Positions 25,187 through 32,949 are shown, numbered from the stretch's first letter. The stretch is 41,802 nucleotides of DNA from JAZNOL01 sp045580815 (GCA_045580815.1 JAZNOL010000087.1:1-41802); one strand, 5' to 3'. The notes: generated by a model from the sequence alone, not told the origin. A program made the numbers and translations.

Positions 25187-25924
25187 TTACATTGCAAGTC
25201 CGCCGTCCACGCGGATAACCTCACCGGTTACATACGCAGACATATCGCTTGCCAGAAAAGCGGCAACGTTTGCCACATCTTCAGGATTACCAAGACGTTT
25301 AAGTGGAACTGCTTTTAAAAATTCTTCGTCACTGCCCAGGTCTTTTGTCATATCAGTTTTAATAAATCCGGGGGCAATGGCGTTGCAACAGATGTTTTTG
25401 CCGCCAAGCTCTTTTGCCACAGATTTTGTAAGTCCGATAATACCGGCTTTGGAAGCGGAGTAGTTTGCCTGACCGGGAAGTCCGCAAAGCCCTGAAATTG
25501 AAGAAATGTTTATGATTTTGCCGTATTTTTTGCGTACAAAACCTCTGCCGCAGGCTTTAATCATGTTAAAACAGCCTTTAAGGTTAACGTTTATAACCTT
25601 GTCAAAATCGTCTTCTTCCATCATTAAAATAAGATTATCACGGGTTATTCCCGCATTGTTTACCAGAATTTCAATACTGCCGAAATCTTCGGTAATTTTT
25701 GCAACCGTGTCCTTGCATAAATCCGCATCGGATACGTCACATTTATAAATCTCTGCTTTTGTTCCATAGTTTTTTATTATATGTGATTTTAATTCTTCGG
25801 CTTTTTCTGTGTTTCCGGCGTAAAGCATTGCAACATTAGCACCAAGAGATGCAAACTTTTCCGCAACGGCGGCACCGATACCTCTTGAAGCACCTGTTAT
25901 AACTGCGTTTTTACCTTTAAGCAT
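25187..25924 (-). CDS. fabG: 3-oxoacyl-ACP reductase FabG
   Basis: 245 residues, classical short-chain dehydrogenase. The NADPH motif is 'TGASRGIG' near residue 10, then 'NNAGITRDN' near 85, catalytic Ser in 'INISSISGLCG' and Tyr-Lys in 'YSASKAG' near 150. It reduces 3-oxoacyl-ACP. The ATG at 25924 lies 8 bases inside the fabD gene and has GGAGG in the fabD 3' end, so the two are translationally coupled. A longer frame upstream lies inside fabD and is not used. Confidence 0.95.
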   Translation of the reverse strand: MLKGKNAVITGASRGIGAAVAEKFASLGANVAMLYAGNTEKAEELKSHIIKNYGTKAEIYKCDVSDADLCKDTVAKITEDFGSIEILVNNAGITRDNLILMMEEDDFDKVINVNLKGCFNMIKACGRGFVRKKYGKIINISSISGLCGLPGQANYSASKAGIIGLTKSVAKELGGKNICCNAIAPGFIKTDMTKDLGSDEEFLKAVPLKRLGNPEDVANVAAFLASDMSAYVTGEVIRVDGGLAM

Positions 25925-26834
25925 TTTTAATCGCCTCCACAGCCAATTTGAGTGTTTCTTCATTTTCTACGGAATATGTGTTCACGTCCTTTGAGATTTT
26001 TTTAATAAATCCGCAAAGGGTTTTGCCTGCACCCACTTCAATAAAATCGGTAAATCCGTCTGCAATCATGTTTTCGATTATTGTTTGCCATTGCACAGGG
26101 TTTTTCATCTGGTTTTCAAGATAGCCTGCAACATTTTCGCCGTAAATTTCGCCTGTAAGGTTAGCATACACGGGTATTTGGGGCTGATTTATATTTTCGG
26201 TTTTAAGAAAATCTGCAAACTGCTTTGATGCAGTTTCCATAAAAGGTGAATGGAACGCCGCACTTACGGCAAGGGGAATACATCTGCCGCCCAGAGATTT
26301 GATTTTTTCTTCAAATGCCGGCATTGACGCGGATAACCCCGAAACAACAATCTGCCCGGGACAGTTGAAATTAACTGCATACAGTTTTTCAAACTCTTTT
26401 ACTGCATTTATAACAGTTTCGCCGGATAGCTTAACAACAGCACACATAGATGTTTCTGCCAAAGCTGCCGCCTGTGCCATAAGCTCGCCGCGGCGACTTA
26501 CTATTTTAAAACCGTTTTCGTAAGAATATGCTCCGGCATAAGCAAGTGCACCGATTTCTCCGAGCGAAAATCCTGCAACGCCATCGGCAAAAATGCCGTT
26601 TTCACCCAGCGAAACGGCCGCCGCAAGACTTGTAAGATACATACACGGCTGTGTGTTTGCTGTGTTTTTAAGCTCTTCCTCGCTTCCGCTAAAAGAAAGG
26701 TCTTTTATATCGGGACGGATTTTCTCTGCACTGTTGTAAAGCTCTTTTGCACCGTCGCTTGTTTCATAAAGCGACTTGCCCATTCCGCTGTACTGAGCTC
26801 CCTGACCCGAAAAAACAAATGCTATTTTACCCAT
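25917..26834 (-). CDS. fabD: malonyl-CoA:ACP transacylase FabD
   Basis: 305 residues. 'FVFSGQGAQYSGMG' at the N-terminus, nucleophile Ser in 'GFSLGEIGALAYAG' (about residue 88-100), and catalytic His in 'AAFHSPFM' (about 193) define FabD. It loads malonyl groups onto ACP. It overlaps fabK by 13 bases and fabG by 8, indicating tight coupling. Confidence 0.95.
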   Translation of the reverse strand: MGKIAFVFSGQGAQYSGMGKSLYETSDGAKELYNSAEKIRPDIKDLSFSGSEEELKNTANTQPCMYLTSLAAAVSLGENGIFADGVAGFSLGEIGALAYAGAYSYENGFKIVSRRGELMAQAAALAETSMCAVVKLSGETVINAVKEFEKLYAVNFNCPGQIVVSGLSASMPAFEEKIKSLGGRCIPLAVSAAFHSPFMETASKQFADFLKTENINQPQIPVYANLTGEIYGENVAGYLENQMKNPVQWQTIIENMIADGFTDFIEVGAGKTLCGFIKKISKDVNTYSVENEETLKLAVEAIKNA

Positions 26835-27766
26835 TTTATTGCTCCGTTCAATATTATTTCAGCTTCGTCAAACATTTTTTCAATTATTTCCGAAGCACTT
26901 TTTTCTTCATTAACAAGACCGGCAATCTGCCCGGCAAGGAAACATCCTTTTTTATCATCACCGTCAACAACAGCCGCTTTAAGCGAGCCAACAGCCATAT
27001 TTTCAAGTTCTTCATCGCTTATGCCTGTATATTCGGCTTTTGCGTAATTTCTTGAAAATGCTGTTTTAAGGCTTCTTACCGGGTGTCCCAGACGTTTTCC
27101 GGTAACAATTGTTGCTGTGTCACCGGCTTTAAGTAATTTTTCTTTGTATGTGCGGCTTAACGTACATTCATGTGCCGCAAGAAATGCTGTTCCAACCTGA
27201 ACAGCCTGTGCACCAAGCATAAATGATGCCGCAACACCTCTGCCGTCGGCAATTCCCCCTGCGGCAATAACGGGAATTTCAACTGTATCGCAAACCTGCG
27301 GAATAAGTGCCATTGTGGTAAGGTCGCCCACATGACCGCCGGATTCACCGCCCTCTGCAATAACAGCATCTGCACCGCTGCGGGCACAAAGCTTTGCAAG
27401 TGCCGATGATGGCACAACGGGAATAACTTTTATTCCGGCATCTTTCCACATGGGGATATATCTTTCGGGGTTGCCTGCACCTGTTGTTACAACGGCAACT
27501 TTTTTACGTGCCACAACCTCTGCTATTTTATCTGTATTTGCGCCCATAAGCATAATGTTTACGCCAAAGGGCTTGTTGGTTAGTGTTCGTGCTTTGTCAA
27601 TTTCGGCTTCAAGCAAATCGGGATCGCCCTTTGCCGCCGAAATTATGCCCAGCCCGCCTGCATTTGATACCGCAGCGGCAAGCACAGCGTCAGAAATGTG
27701 CGCCATGCCGCCCTGAAGAATCGGATACCGGATACCAAGCATTTCGCAAACAGGTGTGTAAATCAT
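26822..27766 (-). CDS. fabK: enoyl-ACP reductase II FabK (FMN-dependent)
   Basis: 314 residues, TIM-barrel flavoprotein of the nitronate-monooxygenase-like group. 'YPILQGGMAHISD' and 'SNAGGLGIISA' at the N-terminus, the catalytic His in 'AEGGESGGHVGDL' (about residue 142), and the phosphate-binding 'AAGGIADGRG' and 'GAQAVQVGTAF' are typical. It reduces trans-2-enoyl-ACP and replaces FabI, giving triclosan resistance in species that have only FabK. No FabI-like gene is in the window. Confidence 0.93.
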   Translation of the reverse strand: MIYTPVCEMLGIRYPILQGGMAHISDAVLAAAVSNAGGLGIISAAKGDPDLLEAEIDKARTLTNKPFGVNIMLMGANTDKIAEVVARKKVAVVTTGAGNPERYIPMWKDAGIKVIPVVPSSALAKLCARSGADAVIAEGGESGGHVGDLTTMALIPQVCDTVEIPVIAAGGIADGRGVAASFMLGAQAVQVGTAFLAAHECTLSRTYKEKLLKAGDTATIVTGKRLGHPVRSLKTAFSRNYAKAEYTGISDEELENMAVGSLKAAVVDGDDKKGCFLAGQIAGLVNEEKSASEIIEKMFDEAEIILNGAIKWVK

Positions 27767-27798
27767 ATTTTCACAGCCTTTCCGGATTTTAGTTGATT

Positions 27799-28020
27799 TT
27801 ACGCAAGTTTTGCGTCGATGTAAGAAACCAGCTCTTTAACTGATTTACCAACTTCGGCAACCTTAATTTCAATGCCGAACTCGTCTTCCATTTCCATCAT
27901 GATTTCAACGGTATCAAGAGAATCAACGCCTAAATCTTCAAAAGTTGTTGCTTCTGTGATTTCGCTCTCGTCCATTTCAAGATGGTCTGCCAGTAATGCT
28001 TTTACTTTGTCAAGTGTCAT
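27799..28020 (-). CDS. acpP: acyl carrier protein
   Basis: 73 residues, acidic. The phosphopantetheine attachment Ser is in 'DLGVDSLDTVEIMM' (about residue 35). It shuttles the acyl chain between the enzymes of this operon. It sits between fabH (39 bases) and fabK (32 bases). Confidence 0.96.
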   Translation of the reverse strand: MTLDKVKALLADHLEMDESEITEATTFEDLGVDSLDTVEIMMEMEDEFGIEIKVAEVGKSVKELVSYIDAKLA

Positions 28021-28059
28021 GATTTTGTTCCTCCAAAATTTTAATTTTATTTGGTAAAA

Positions 28060-29013
28060 TTACCATTTTATAATACATGCGGCACTTGAAAGCCCACCGC
28101 CGAACGCCGCCATAGCCACAATGTCACCGGGTTTTAATTTTCCGGATTCATTCAGCTCGCTGAGAGCAATCGGCACGCTTGCCGCAGAAGTATTACCGTA
28201 CTTATGAATATTTACAAAGAATTTCTCCATAGGGATTTTAAGCCGCTTTGACGCATATTCAATAATGCGGATATTAGCCTGATGAGTAACAATATGGTCA
28301 ATTTCTTCAAGAGAAATTCCTGCTTTTTCCGCAACGGTTTTTATATCGGAAACAATTTTGCTTACCGCAAAGCGGAAAGTTTCCTGACCGTCCATGAAAA
28401 TATAAGGTCTTTTTGTTTCGCCTTTAAAAAACGGTGAGCTTCCCGAAAATGCAGGAATATCAATAACCTCGTTTCCACCCTTTGTATAAAGCAGAGAAGA
28501 AAGATAATTTTCGCCTTTTGTAACAACAGCCGCACCGGCACCGTCACCAAAAATAACACAGGTGCTGCGGTCAGCCCAGTCAACAAGTTTGCTCAGGCGC
28601 TCTGCACCGATAACCAGCACGTTTGTTGCTGTGCCTCTTTCTACAAACGAAACGGCTGTATCAAGGGCAAACAAAAATCCGCTGCAAGCCGAGCTTATAT
28701 CAAAAGCCGGACAGTTTGCTCCAATTGCTGTCTGCACCTGCCCTGCAATTGTTGGGCAAGCCGAATCTGAAGAAACCGATGCCGCAATAATAAGGTCAAG
28801 CTGTGAAGCGGTCAGTCCCGATTTTTCAAGGGCATTTGAGGCAGCCTTTGCGGCAAAATCAGCCGCAGTTTCAGTTTCGGAAACATGGCGCTCTTTCACG
28901 CCAACACGCTGCATAATCCATTCGTCTGATGTATCGACCATTTTTGAAAGGTCATCGTTGGTGATTATTTTTTCAGGAACATAAAATCCCGTGCCGAGAA
29001 ATTTTATTGACAT
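28060..29013 (-). CDS. fabH: 3-oxoacyl-ACP synthase III FabH
   Basis: 317 residues. Catalytic Cys in 'ISSACSGFLFAL' (about 112), His in 'IVTHQANIRI' (about 244) and Asn in 'YGNTSAASVP' (about 274) are in place. It starts chains by condensing acetyl-CoA or a branched primer with malonyl-ACP. I choose the ATG at 29013 after AGAGGG (29029-29024). The longer in-frame start, GTG at 29037, lies inside the palindromic operator. First gene of the operon, so the best target for feedback control. Confidence 0.95.
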   Translation of the reverse strand: MSIKFLGTGFYVPEKIITNDDLSKMVDTSDEWIMQRVGVKERHVSETETAADFAAKAASNALEKSGLTASQLDLIIAASVSSDSACPTIAGQVQTAIGANCPAFDISSACSGFLFALDTAVSFVERGTATNVLVIGAERLSKLVDWADRSTCVIFGDGAGAAVVTKGENYLSSLLYTKGGNEVIDIPAFSGSSPFFKGETKRPYIFMDGQETFRFAVSKIVSDIKTVAEKAGISLEEIDHIVTHQANIRIIEYASKRLKIPMEKFFVNIHKYGNTSAASVPIALSELNESGKLKPGDIVAMAAFGGGLSSAACIIKW

Positions 29014-29031
29014 AACTTTAAAACCCTCTTT

Positions 29032-29048
29032 CAGCACACCGTGTGCTG
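29032..29048. promoter_or_regulatory. 17-bp palindromic operator, copy 1 (fabH leader)
   Basis: CAGCACAC-C-GTGTGCTG is a perfect palindrome with a one-base centre, ending 19 bases before the fabH start codon. Probable binding site of the TetR regulator encoded at 29172-29756. Confidence 0.85.
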
Positions 29049-29108
29049 TATTTTTTTATCGGCGGCTAAAAACCCCCGATATTTCTTGCAATTTGTGAAT
29101 TTATTTTC

Positions 29109-29125
29109 CAGCACACTGTGTGCTG
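29109..29125. promoter_or_regulatory. 17-bp palindromic operator, copy 2 (upstream of fabH)
   Basis: CAGCACAC-T-GTGTGCTG, identical to copy 1 except for the centre base, 77 bases further upstream. I could not find a convincing -35/-10 pair for fabH between or around the two copies, though one is expected there. Confidence 0.85.
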
Positions 29126-29135
29126 AATATTTTTT

Positions 29136-29156
29136 GCGAAAGCAAACTGCTTCCGC
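29136..29156. other. hairpin between tetR and fabH
   Basis: GCGAAAGCA (29136-29144) and TGCTTCCGC (29148-29156) pair with one mismatch or G-U and a three-base loop, 16 bases after the tetR stop. No T-run follows on the minus strand, so it may be a weak terminator allowing read-through into fabH. Confidence 0.4.
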
Positions 29157-29171
29157 ATATGTAATATTAAA

Positions 29172-29756
29172 CTATTTTTGTTTTTTTATTCCGTCAAGAA
29201 GACAGCCAAAACCAAATTTAAAGCATTTTGCCGCTTCTTCTTTTGAAAGCCCTCTGGCAACAGCATCAGCATTAAAGCCTCTGCAAAAACACCAGATTGA
29301 ATAACTGAGCATATCAACATCAACATCTTTTATGAGATTTTTTGATTTTGCATATGAAATAAGTTTTTCGATTTCTGTTTTCCACCACACACGGTTTGTT
29401 TCGGTAAGCGAATCATGCTCAAACATATAGTGACTAAACTGCATTTTAATTTCGTATGTATTAATAAGCACATTTGTTACAACGTCAAGCACATATCCGA
29501 AAAAATCTGTTTCCATATCAATTTTTGAATTTATGCTCTCGTGCATTTTGAAAACAGCGTTTTTATAAACAATTTCCAAAGCCTCATCAATGTTATGAAA
29601 ACGGTTGTAAAAAACACGGTTGCTGACATCCATTTCTTTAAGAACTCTGCGGACATTGACATTCTGTGCACCGTATTGCTTTGCCAGATTACCTGCAACA
29701 CGGATAATTTCTTCAGAAATTTCATCTGTAATTAAAGCCGGTTTTGATTTTGTCAT
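29172..29756 (-). CDS. TetR-family regulator, probable repressor of the fatty-acid synthesis operon
   Basis: 194 residues. The N-terminal DNA-binding domain (about 12-60) has 'VNVRRVLKEMDVSNRVFYNRFHN' elements, a TetR HTH with the usual 'YxxF' helix 3 end. The C-terminal all-helical part (about 65-194) would bind the ligand and form the dimer. I place the start at the ATG at 29756, after GGGGAT; the GTG at 29780 lies in the operator. Its own promoter carries a copy of the same 17-bp palindrome found twice before fabH. I infer autoregulation and control of fabH-degV. Neither FapR nor FabT resembles it. The ligand is probably an acyl-CoA or acyl-ACP, unproven. Confidence 0.85.
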   Translation of the reverse strand: MTKSKPALITDEISEEIIRVAGNLAKQYGAQNVNVRRVLKEMDVSNRVFYNRFHNIDEALEIVYKNAVFKMHESINSKIDMETDFFGYVLDVVTNVLINTYEIKMQFSHYMFEHDSLTETNRVWWKTEIEKLISYAKSKNLIKDVDVDMLSYSIWCFCRGFNADAVARGLSKEEAAKCFKFGFGCLLDGIKKQK

Positions 29757-29772
29757 ATTATCCCCACACTTC

Positions 29773-29789
29773 CAGCACACCGCGTGCTG
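29773..29789. promoter_or_regulatory. 17-bp palindromic operator, copy 3 (tetR promoter)
   Basis: CAGCACAC-C-GCGTGCTG, one base off the perfect palindrome. It begins 6 bases downstream of the tetR -10 box and so covers the transcription start, a classic autorepression position. Confidence 0.85.
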
Positions 29790-29795
29790 AAAGCT

Positions 29796-29824
29796 ATTTT
29801 ATCATAATTTTTCATATTTGTCAA
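29796..29824 (-). promoter_or_regulatory. promoter of the TetR-family gene
   Basis: Minus strand TTGACA (29824-29819), 17-base spacer, TAAAAT (29801-29796), directly followed by the operator. Confidence 0.85.
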
Positions 29825-29845
29825 TACCTTTCATAAAAATAGTAA

Positions 29846-29875
29846 AAAAATCACTCCGTTTCCGGAGTGATTTTT
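29846..29875 (-). terminator. intrinsic terminator of the ZIP transporter gene
   Basis: AAAAATCACTCCG (29846-29858) pairs perfectly with CGGAGTGATTTTT (29863-29875) around a four-base loop. On the minus strand it is followed by a T-run and ends 14 bases after the ZIP stop codon. Confidence 0.88.
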
Positions 29876-29889
29876 ATGATTCTGTAATT

Positions 29890-30651
29890 TTATCCTAAAA
29901 TCACATCAGACATAAGCATAACGCAAAATCCCACAAGAAGTGCGTAGGTTGCACCACGCTGACTGCCGTGTGCGTGGGTTTCGGGAATCATTTCATCGCT
30001 GATTACATAAAGCATTGTGCCACCTGCAAAGGCAAGGGCAAACGGCAGAATTGCCGATGCAACGCTGACGGCAAAATATCCGAGAAACGTTCCTAAAACC
30101 TCAACAAGCCCTGTTGCCATTGCAAGCATAAACGTTTTTTGGGGGCTTATTTTTGCCGCAAGCATAGGCCCGATTATAACCATGCCCTCGGGAATGTTCT
30201 GCAAAGCGATACCGCCGGAAATCATAAGCGCATCTGCGGTGTTTTCGCCGCCGAAGCTGACACCTGCCGCAATACCCTCGGGCAGGTTGTGAATGGCAAT
30301 TGCCGCCACAAAAAGAAGCACCTTGTCAAGTTTTTTTGCACTCGGATGAGCTTCGTCCTCGACCCCGGCAAGACGGTGCAGATGTGGCACAAGACGGTCA
30401 ATAAAATTAAGACACAGTGCTCCGACAAAAATGCCGGCAACGGTTATAAAGACAGCAGAAAGTGAGCCGCCGCCGTATTCAACAGATGGCATAACCAAGC
30501 CTAAAATTGCCGCCGCAAGCATTACGCCTGCCGCAAAAGAAAGCACAATGTCGCTGAATTTGTGCGATATGTTTTTGAATAAAAATCCGATTATTGCGCC
30601 GAAAACCGTTGCACCGCCAACACCCAGCGCAGTAAGTAAAACCATGTTCAT
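29890..30651 (-). CDS. ZIP-family metal (zinc) transporter
   Basis: 253 residues with about eight membrane segments. The metal-binding helix motifs 'AIHNLPEGIAAGVSFG' (about residues 119-134) and 'ALQNIPEGMVI' (about 148-158) are the ZIP/ZupT signature. A His-rich loop ('PHLHRLAGVEDEAHPS') lies between the helices before them. It imports Zn2+ or other divalent metals. GGAGG (30663-30659) lies 7 bases before the ATG. A mini-hairpin array fills the space just upstream and would be in its 5' leader. Confidence 0.9.
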   Translation of the reverse strand: MNMVLLTALGVGGATVFGAIIGFLFKNISHKFSDIVLSFAAGVMLAAAILGLVMPSVEYGGGSLSAVFITVAGIFVGALCLNFIDRLVPHLHRLAGVEDEAHPSAKKLDKVLLFVAAIAIHNLPEGIAAGVSFGGENTADALMISGGIALQNIPEGMVIIGPMLAAKISPQKTFMLAMATGLVEVLGTFLGYFAVSVASAILPFALAFAGGTMLYVISDEMIPETHAHGSQRGATYALLVGFCVMLMSDVILG

Positions 30652-30675
30652 AATATAACCTCCTTGTATGTTTAA

Positions 30676-30773
30676 TGCACGAAGTGCAATTCATGTACCG
30701 TAGGTACAATTCATGAAATCTTTGATTTCAATTCATGCCGAAGGCAATTCATTGCGGTTGCTGTGCAACCGCA
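30676..30773. repeat. array of five mini-hairpins separated by ATTCA spacers
   Basis: Five perfect inverted repeats with three-base loops stand in a row. TGCAC-GAA-GTGCA is at 30676-30688, TGTACC-GTA-GGTACA at 30694-30708 and TGAAATC-TTT-GATTTCA at 30714-30730. TGCC-GAA-GGCA is at 30736-30746 and TGCGGTTGC-TGT-GCAACCGCA at 30753-30773. The stems all differ, while the intervening sequence is always ATTCA (ATTCAT before the last). Every stem starts with T and ends with A. The array lies between the isomerase gene and the SD of the ZIP gene. I do not recognise it as a named element. Confidence 0.9.
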
Positions 30774-30841
30774 TATAAAGACTGTATAATCTAGATACCA
30801 AGATTTTTAAGTAATAGTTTGTGTTAAATCAGGATTAATAA

Positions 30842-31759
30842 TTATTTTTCAAAAATATTGTATGAATTCAGAATATATTCTCCCATATCATACATCAGCT
30901 TTTCAATATGTTTTTGCATAAAAAGCACTGGTTCCGCCAGCCGTGTATCTTTTTCAAATTTTTTTCTGTCCCCTTGCCAATATTGTGCAGGGCGGAGTGA
31001 TGTTTCGCATTCGAAAGTAAATACGCCTTTATAATTTACATCTATAAGTGCGTTCATAATTTCGTCCATATTAACTGTACCCAAATATGGAATAATATGT
31101 TCATCCCCACGACCACTATTGTCATTTATATGAACTGCAAAAAGGTCATCGCCAATGGCAAGTATATCATCATACTGATTACCTTCACAATTTCCATGGC
31201 CTGTATCCCAGCATGCATGAAAAAGTGGATGGTCCACATATCTGACAAATTCTTTTATTTCAGAACCCGAATTTGTAAAGTATATATCTCCCATGTTTTT
31301 CCGGGTTGAATTTTCACATAAAACATTAACGTTGTTTCTTTCCATAGCCGGAAAAAGTTTCTCAAAAAACAATTTATTTTTCAAAAAACTTTCCTCTTTT
31401 CCTGCACCTTTAATCATTCCGGCATGCACTACTATGTTTGGAATTCCAAGAACCCCGCAAACATCAATAGAACGTATTGTTGCCCTTAAAAGTTCATCAG
31501 CTATCTGCTTATCATCTGAAAGAGGATTTCCTCCCGGTGAATGTGCCTGAATAAATTGAGCACCTTTTCTTTGAGTATTCTCCATAATTATTTTTGCGTT
31601 ATTAATCCAGTTGTCGCTTACCAAAAGTTCATCGTTTTCATAAATGTTACCCATATTAAGATCAATATATTTAAATCCTGCATCTATGACCAAATCTATT
31701 TTTTCCTGATAAGTTTTTGCAAATCTATTAAAGTCTCCTGTAGTTGTTGCTAATTTCAT
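30842..31759 (-). CDS. sugar phosphate isomerase/epimerase (xylose isomerase-like TIM barrel)
   Basis: 305 residues, soluble. TIM-barrel strands of the AP-endonuclease-2-like family are visible: 'FKYIDLNMGN', 'IPNIVVHAGM', 'VNVLCENSTRKN' (metal-ligand Glu), 'ACWDTGHGNCEG' (Asp, His), 'FAVHINDNSGRGDEH' and 'GVFTFECET' (last Glu). Members isomerise or epimerise sugars, inositols or hydroxypyruvate; the substrate is not defined. A GGAGAAAGG SD lies before the ATG. The promoter at 31823-31851 and three TGTCGA-type motifs precede it, next to an AraC regulator gene that probably controls it. Confidence 0.85.
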   Translation of the reverse strand: MKLATTTGDFNRFAKTYQEKIDLVIDAGFKYIDLNMGNIYENDELLVSDNWINNAKIIMENTQRKGAQFIQAHSPGGNPLSDDKQIADELLRATIRSIDVCGVLGIPNIVVHAGMIKGAGKEESFLKNKLFFEKLFPAMERNNVNVLCENSTRKNMGDIYFTNSGSEIKEFVRYVDHPLFHACWDTGHGNCEGNQYDDILAIGDDLFAVHINDNSGRGDEHIIPYLGTVNMDEIMNALIDVNYKGVFTFECETSLRPAQYWQGDRKKFEKDTRLAEPVLFMQKHIEKLMYDMGEYILNSYNIFEK

Positions 31760-31822
31760 AATACATTATCCTTTCTCCTTCATTTTCTTTTTTATTTTTA
31801 AAATTTGAATATTTATAATCAC

Positions 31823-31851
31823 TATAAATAAATTTTACCACTCATTTGCAA
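31823..31851 (-). promoter_or_regulatory. promoter of the isomerase gene
   Basis: Minus strand TTGCAA (31851-31846), 17-base spacer, TTTATA (31828-31823). Confidence 0.55.
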
Positions 31852-31853
31852 TC

Positions 31854-31933
31854 TGTCGAGACTTTTTTTATTTCGCCAATATTCGACATTCTTTATATGA
31901 TTCTGTCAAGCCGGGGACAAAAAATTTTGTCGA
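31854..31933. promoter_or_regulatory. three TGTCGA/TCGACA motifs, candidate AraC-type activator sites
   Basis: TGTCGA at 31854-31859, TCGACA at 31883-31888 and TGTCGA at 31928-31933. The first ends the region just upstream of the isomerase -35 box (2 bases away), where AraC-type activators often bind. The AraC gene ending at 31980 is the obvious candidate factor. This is inference from position and repetition. Confidence 0.45.
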
Positions 31934-31979
31934 TATGAAATTATTATAACATATAAATTCGATATTTTCCACAGTTTTG

Positions 31980-32810
31980 TCAAAAAAAATTTACTTTTTT
32001 ATTTTCTGCACGAAATTTTGCAGGCGTACATCCCACATCCGCTTTAAACATTTTGCCAAAGTATGAAAAACTCGAAAAACCTGATATTTCCGCAATCTCT
32101 GAAATGGGTAAATCTGTATTTAAAAGATAATTTTTGGAAAGTGAGAGTCTTTGGGATAAAATATACTCGAAAACCGTTACACCAACAGCCTTTTTGAATA
32201 TGTGACAAAGATAATATCTGCTGATATGTTCGCTTTTACAAATATCGTCAAGGGTTATTTTCTTACTGAGATTTGCGTTTATGTATTTGAATATTCCCGA
32301 TACATTACTGTTATAATTTTCCGAGGTATTCTGATTATCAATATTACCGTGGGCACAGGAGAGGATATTCATAAGCGCCGATGCAACCCTCATTTTTGTA
32401 TATAAGCAAATTTCATTGAGCGCCCCCTGTATATTTAAAAACTCTTTTTCAATATACTGTGCCATTTGTTCATTTGCGGCAATACATACTCCGCCGTTTG
32501 AAAGAAACAAATCTTTTACAATTTTTTCACATTCCATCATTTTTGAAATATTGTCAACAAATTCAGCAGATATAACTATTTTGTCGCGGCAGTATTCATC
32601 CGTCACCTCCGGCACGGAACAGTGTGTTTCCATACCGTTTATAAAATATATCCCACCTTTTATAATGTGAAAAATACGGTCACTTACTATTATACTTCCG
32701 CTGCCGGAATGCACGAACAATATTTCGTAACTTGCCATGTGAGAATGCTTTTTATGGATAAGATTATCTTCACCTTTGTCTTTAATTTTAAAATCAATAA
32801 TTTCTTTCAT
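31980..32810 (-). CDS. AraC-family transcriptional regulator
   Basis: 276 residues from the ATG at 32810, which has GAGG 5-6 bases before it. The open frame extends further upstream but that part is antisense to the next gene and has no start signal. A cupin sensor fills about residues 1-150 ('HSHMASYEILFVHSGSGSIIV' elements). Two HTH motifs follow: 'ITLDDICKSEHISRYYLCHIFKKAVG' and 'ISEIAEISGFSSFSYFGKMFKADVGCTPAKF' elements. It is divergent from the glycerol-1-phosphate dehydrogenase gene and upstream of the isomerase gene on the same strand, so it probably regulates one or both. Confidence 0.88.
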   Translation of the reverse strand: MKEIIDFKIKDKGEDNLIHKKHSHMASYEILFVHSGSGSIIVSDRIFHIIKGGIYFINGMETHCSVPEVTDEYCRDKIVISAEFVDNISKMMECEKIVKDLFLSNGGVCIAANEQMAQYIEKEFLNIQGALNEICLYTKMRVASALMNILSCAHGNIDNQNTSENYNSNVSGIFKYINANLSKKITLDDICKSEHISRYYLCHIFKKAVGVTVFEYILSQRLSLSKNYLLNTDLPISEIAEISGFSSFSYFGKMFKADVGCTPAKFRAENKKVNFF

Positions 32811-32841
32811 AATTTCCTCGCAGTTGTTTAGCTTTATAACT

Positions 32842-32870
32842 ATTTTATCACAACCTTTTTGAAAAAGCAA
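32842..32870 (-). promoter_or_regulatory. promoter of the AraC-family gene
   Basis: Minus strand TTGCTT (32870-32865), 17-base spacer, TAAAAT (32847-32842). On the plus strand a -10-like TAGAAT (32923-32928) precedes the dehydrogenase gene, without a clear -35. Confidence 0.7.
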
Positions 32871-32949
32871 TATTTTTATAATTTTTAGCAATATAAGTAT
32901 ATAATTATAAATAATTTTATGATAGAATGGGGTTAAAGGAGGGTTATAT

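Noticed and set aside
29136..29156. Intrinsic terminator of the tetR gene
   Set aside because: The stem is followed by an A-run, not a T-run, on the transcribed strand; listed only as a hairpin.
30676..30773. CRISPR array
   Set aside because: The hairpins differ in sequence and length and the constant part is only five bases; CRISPR repeats would be identical and longer.
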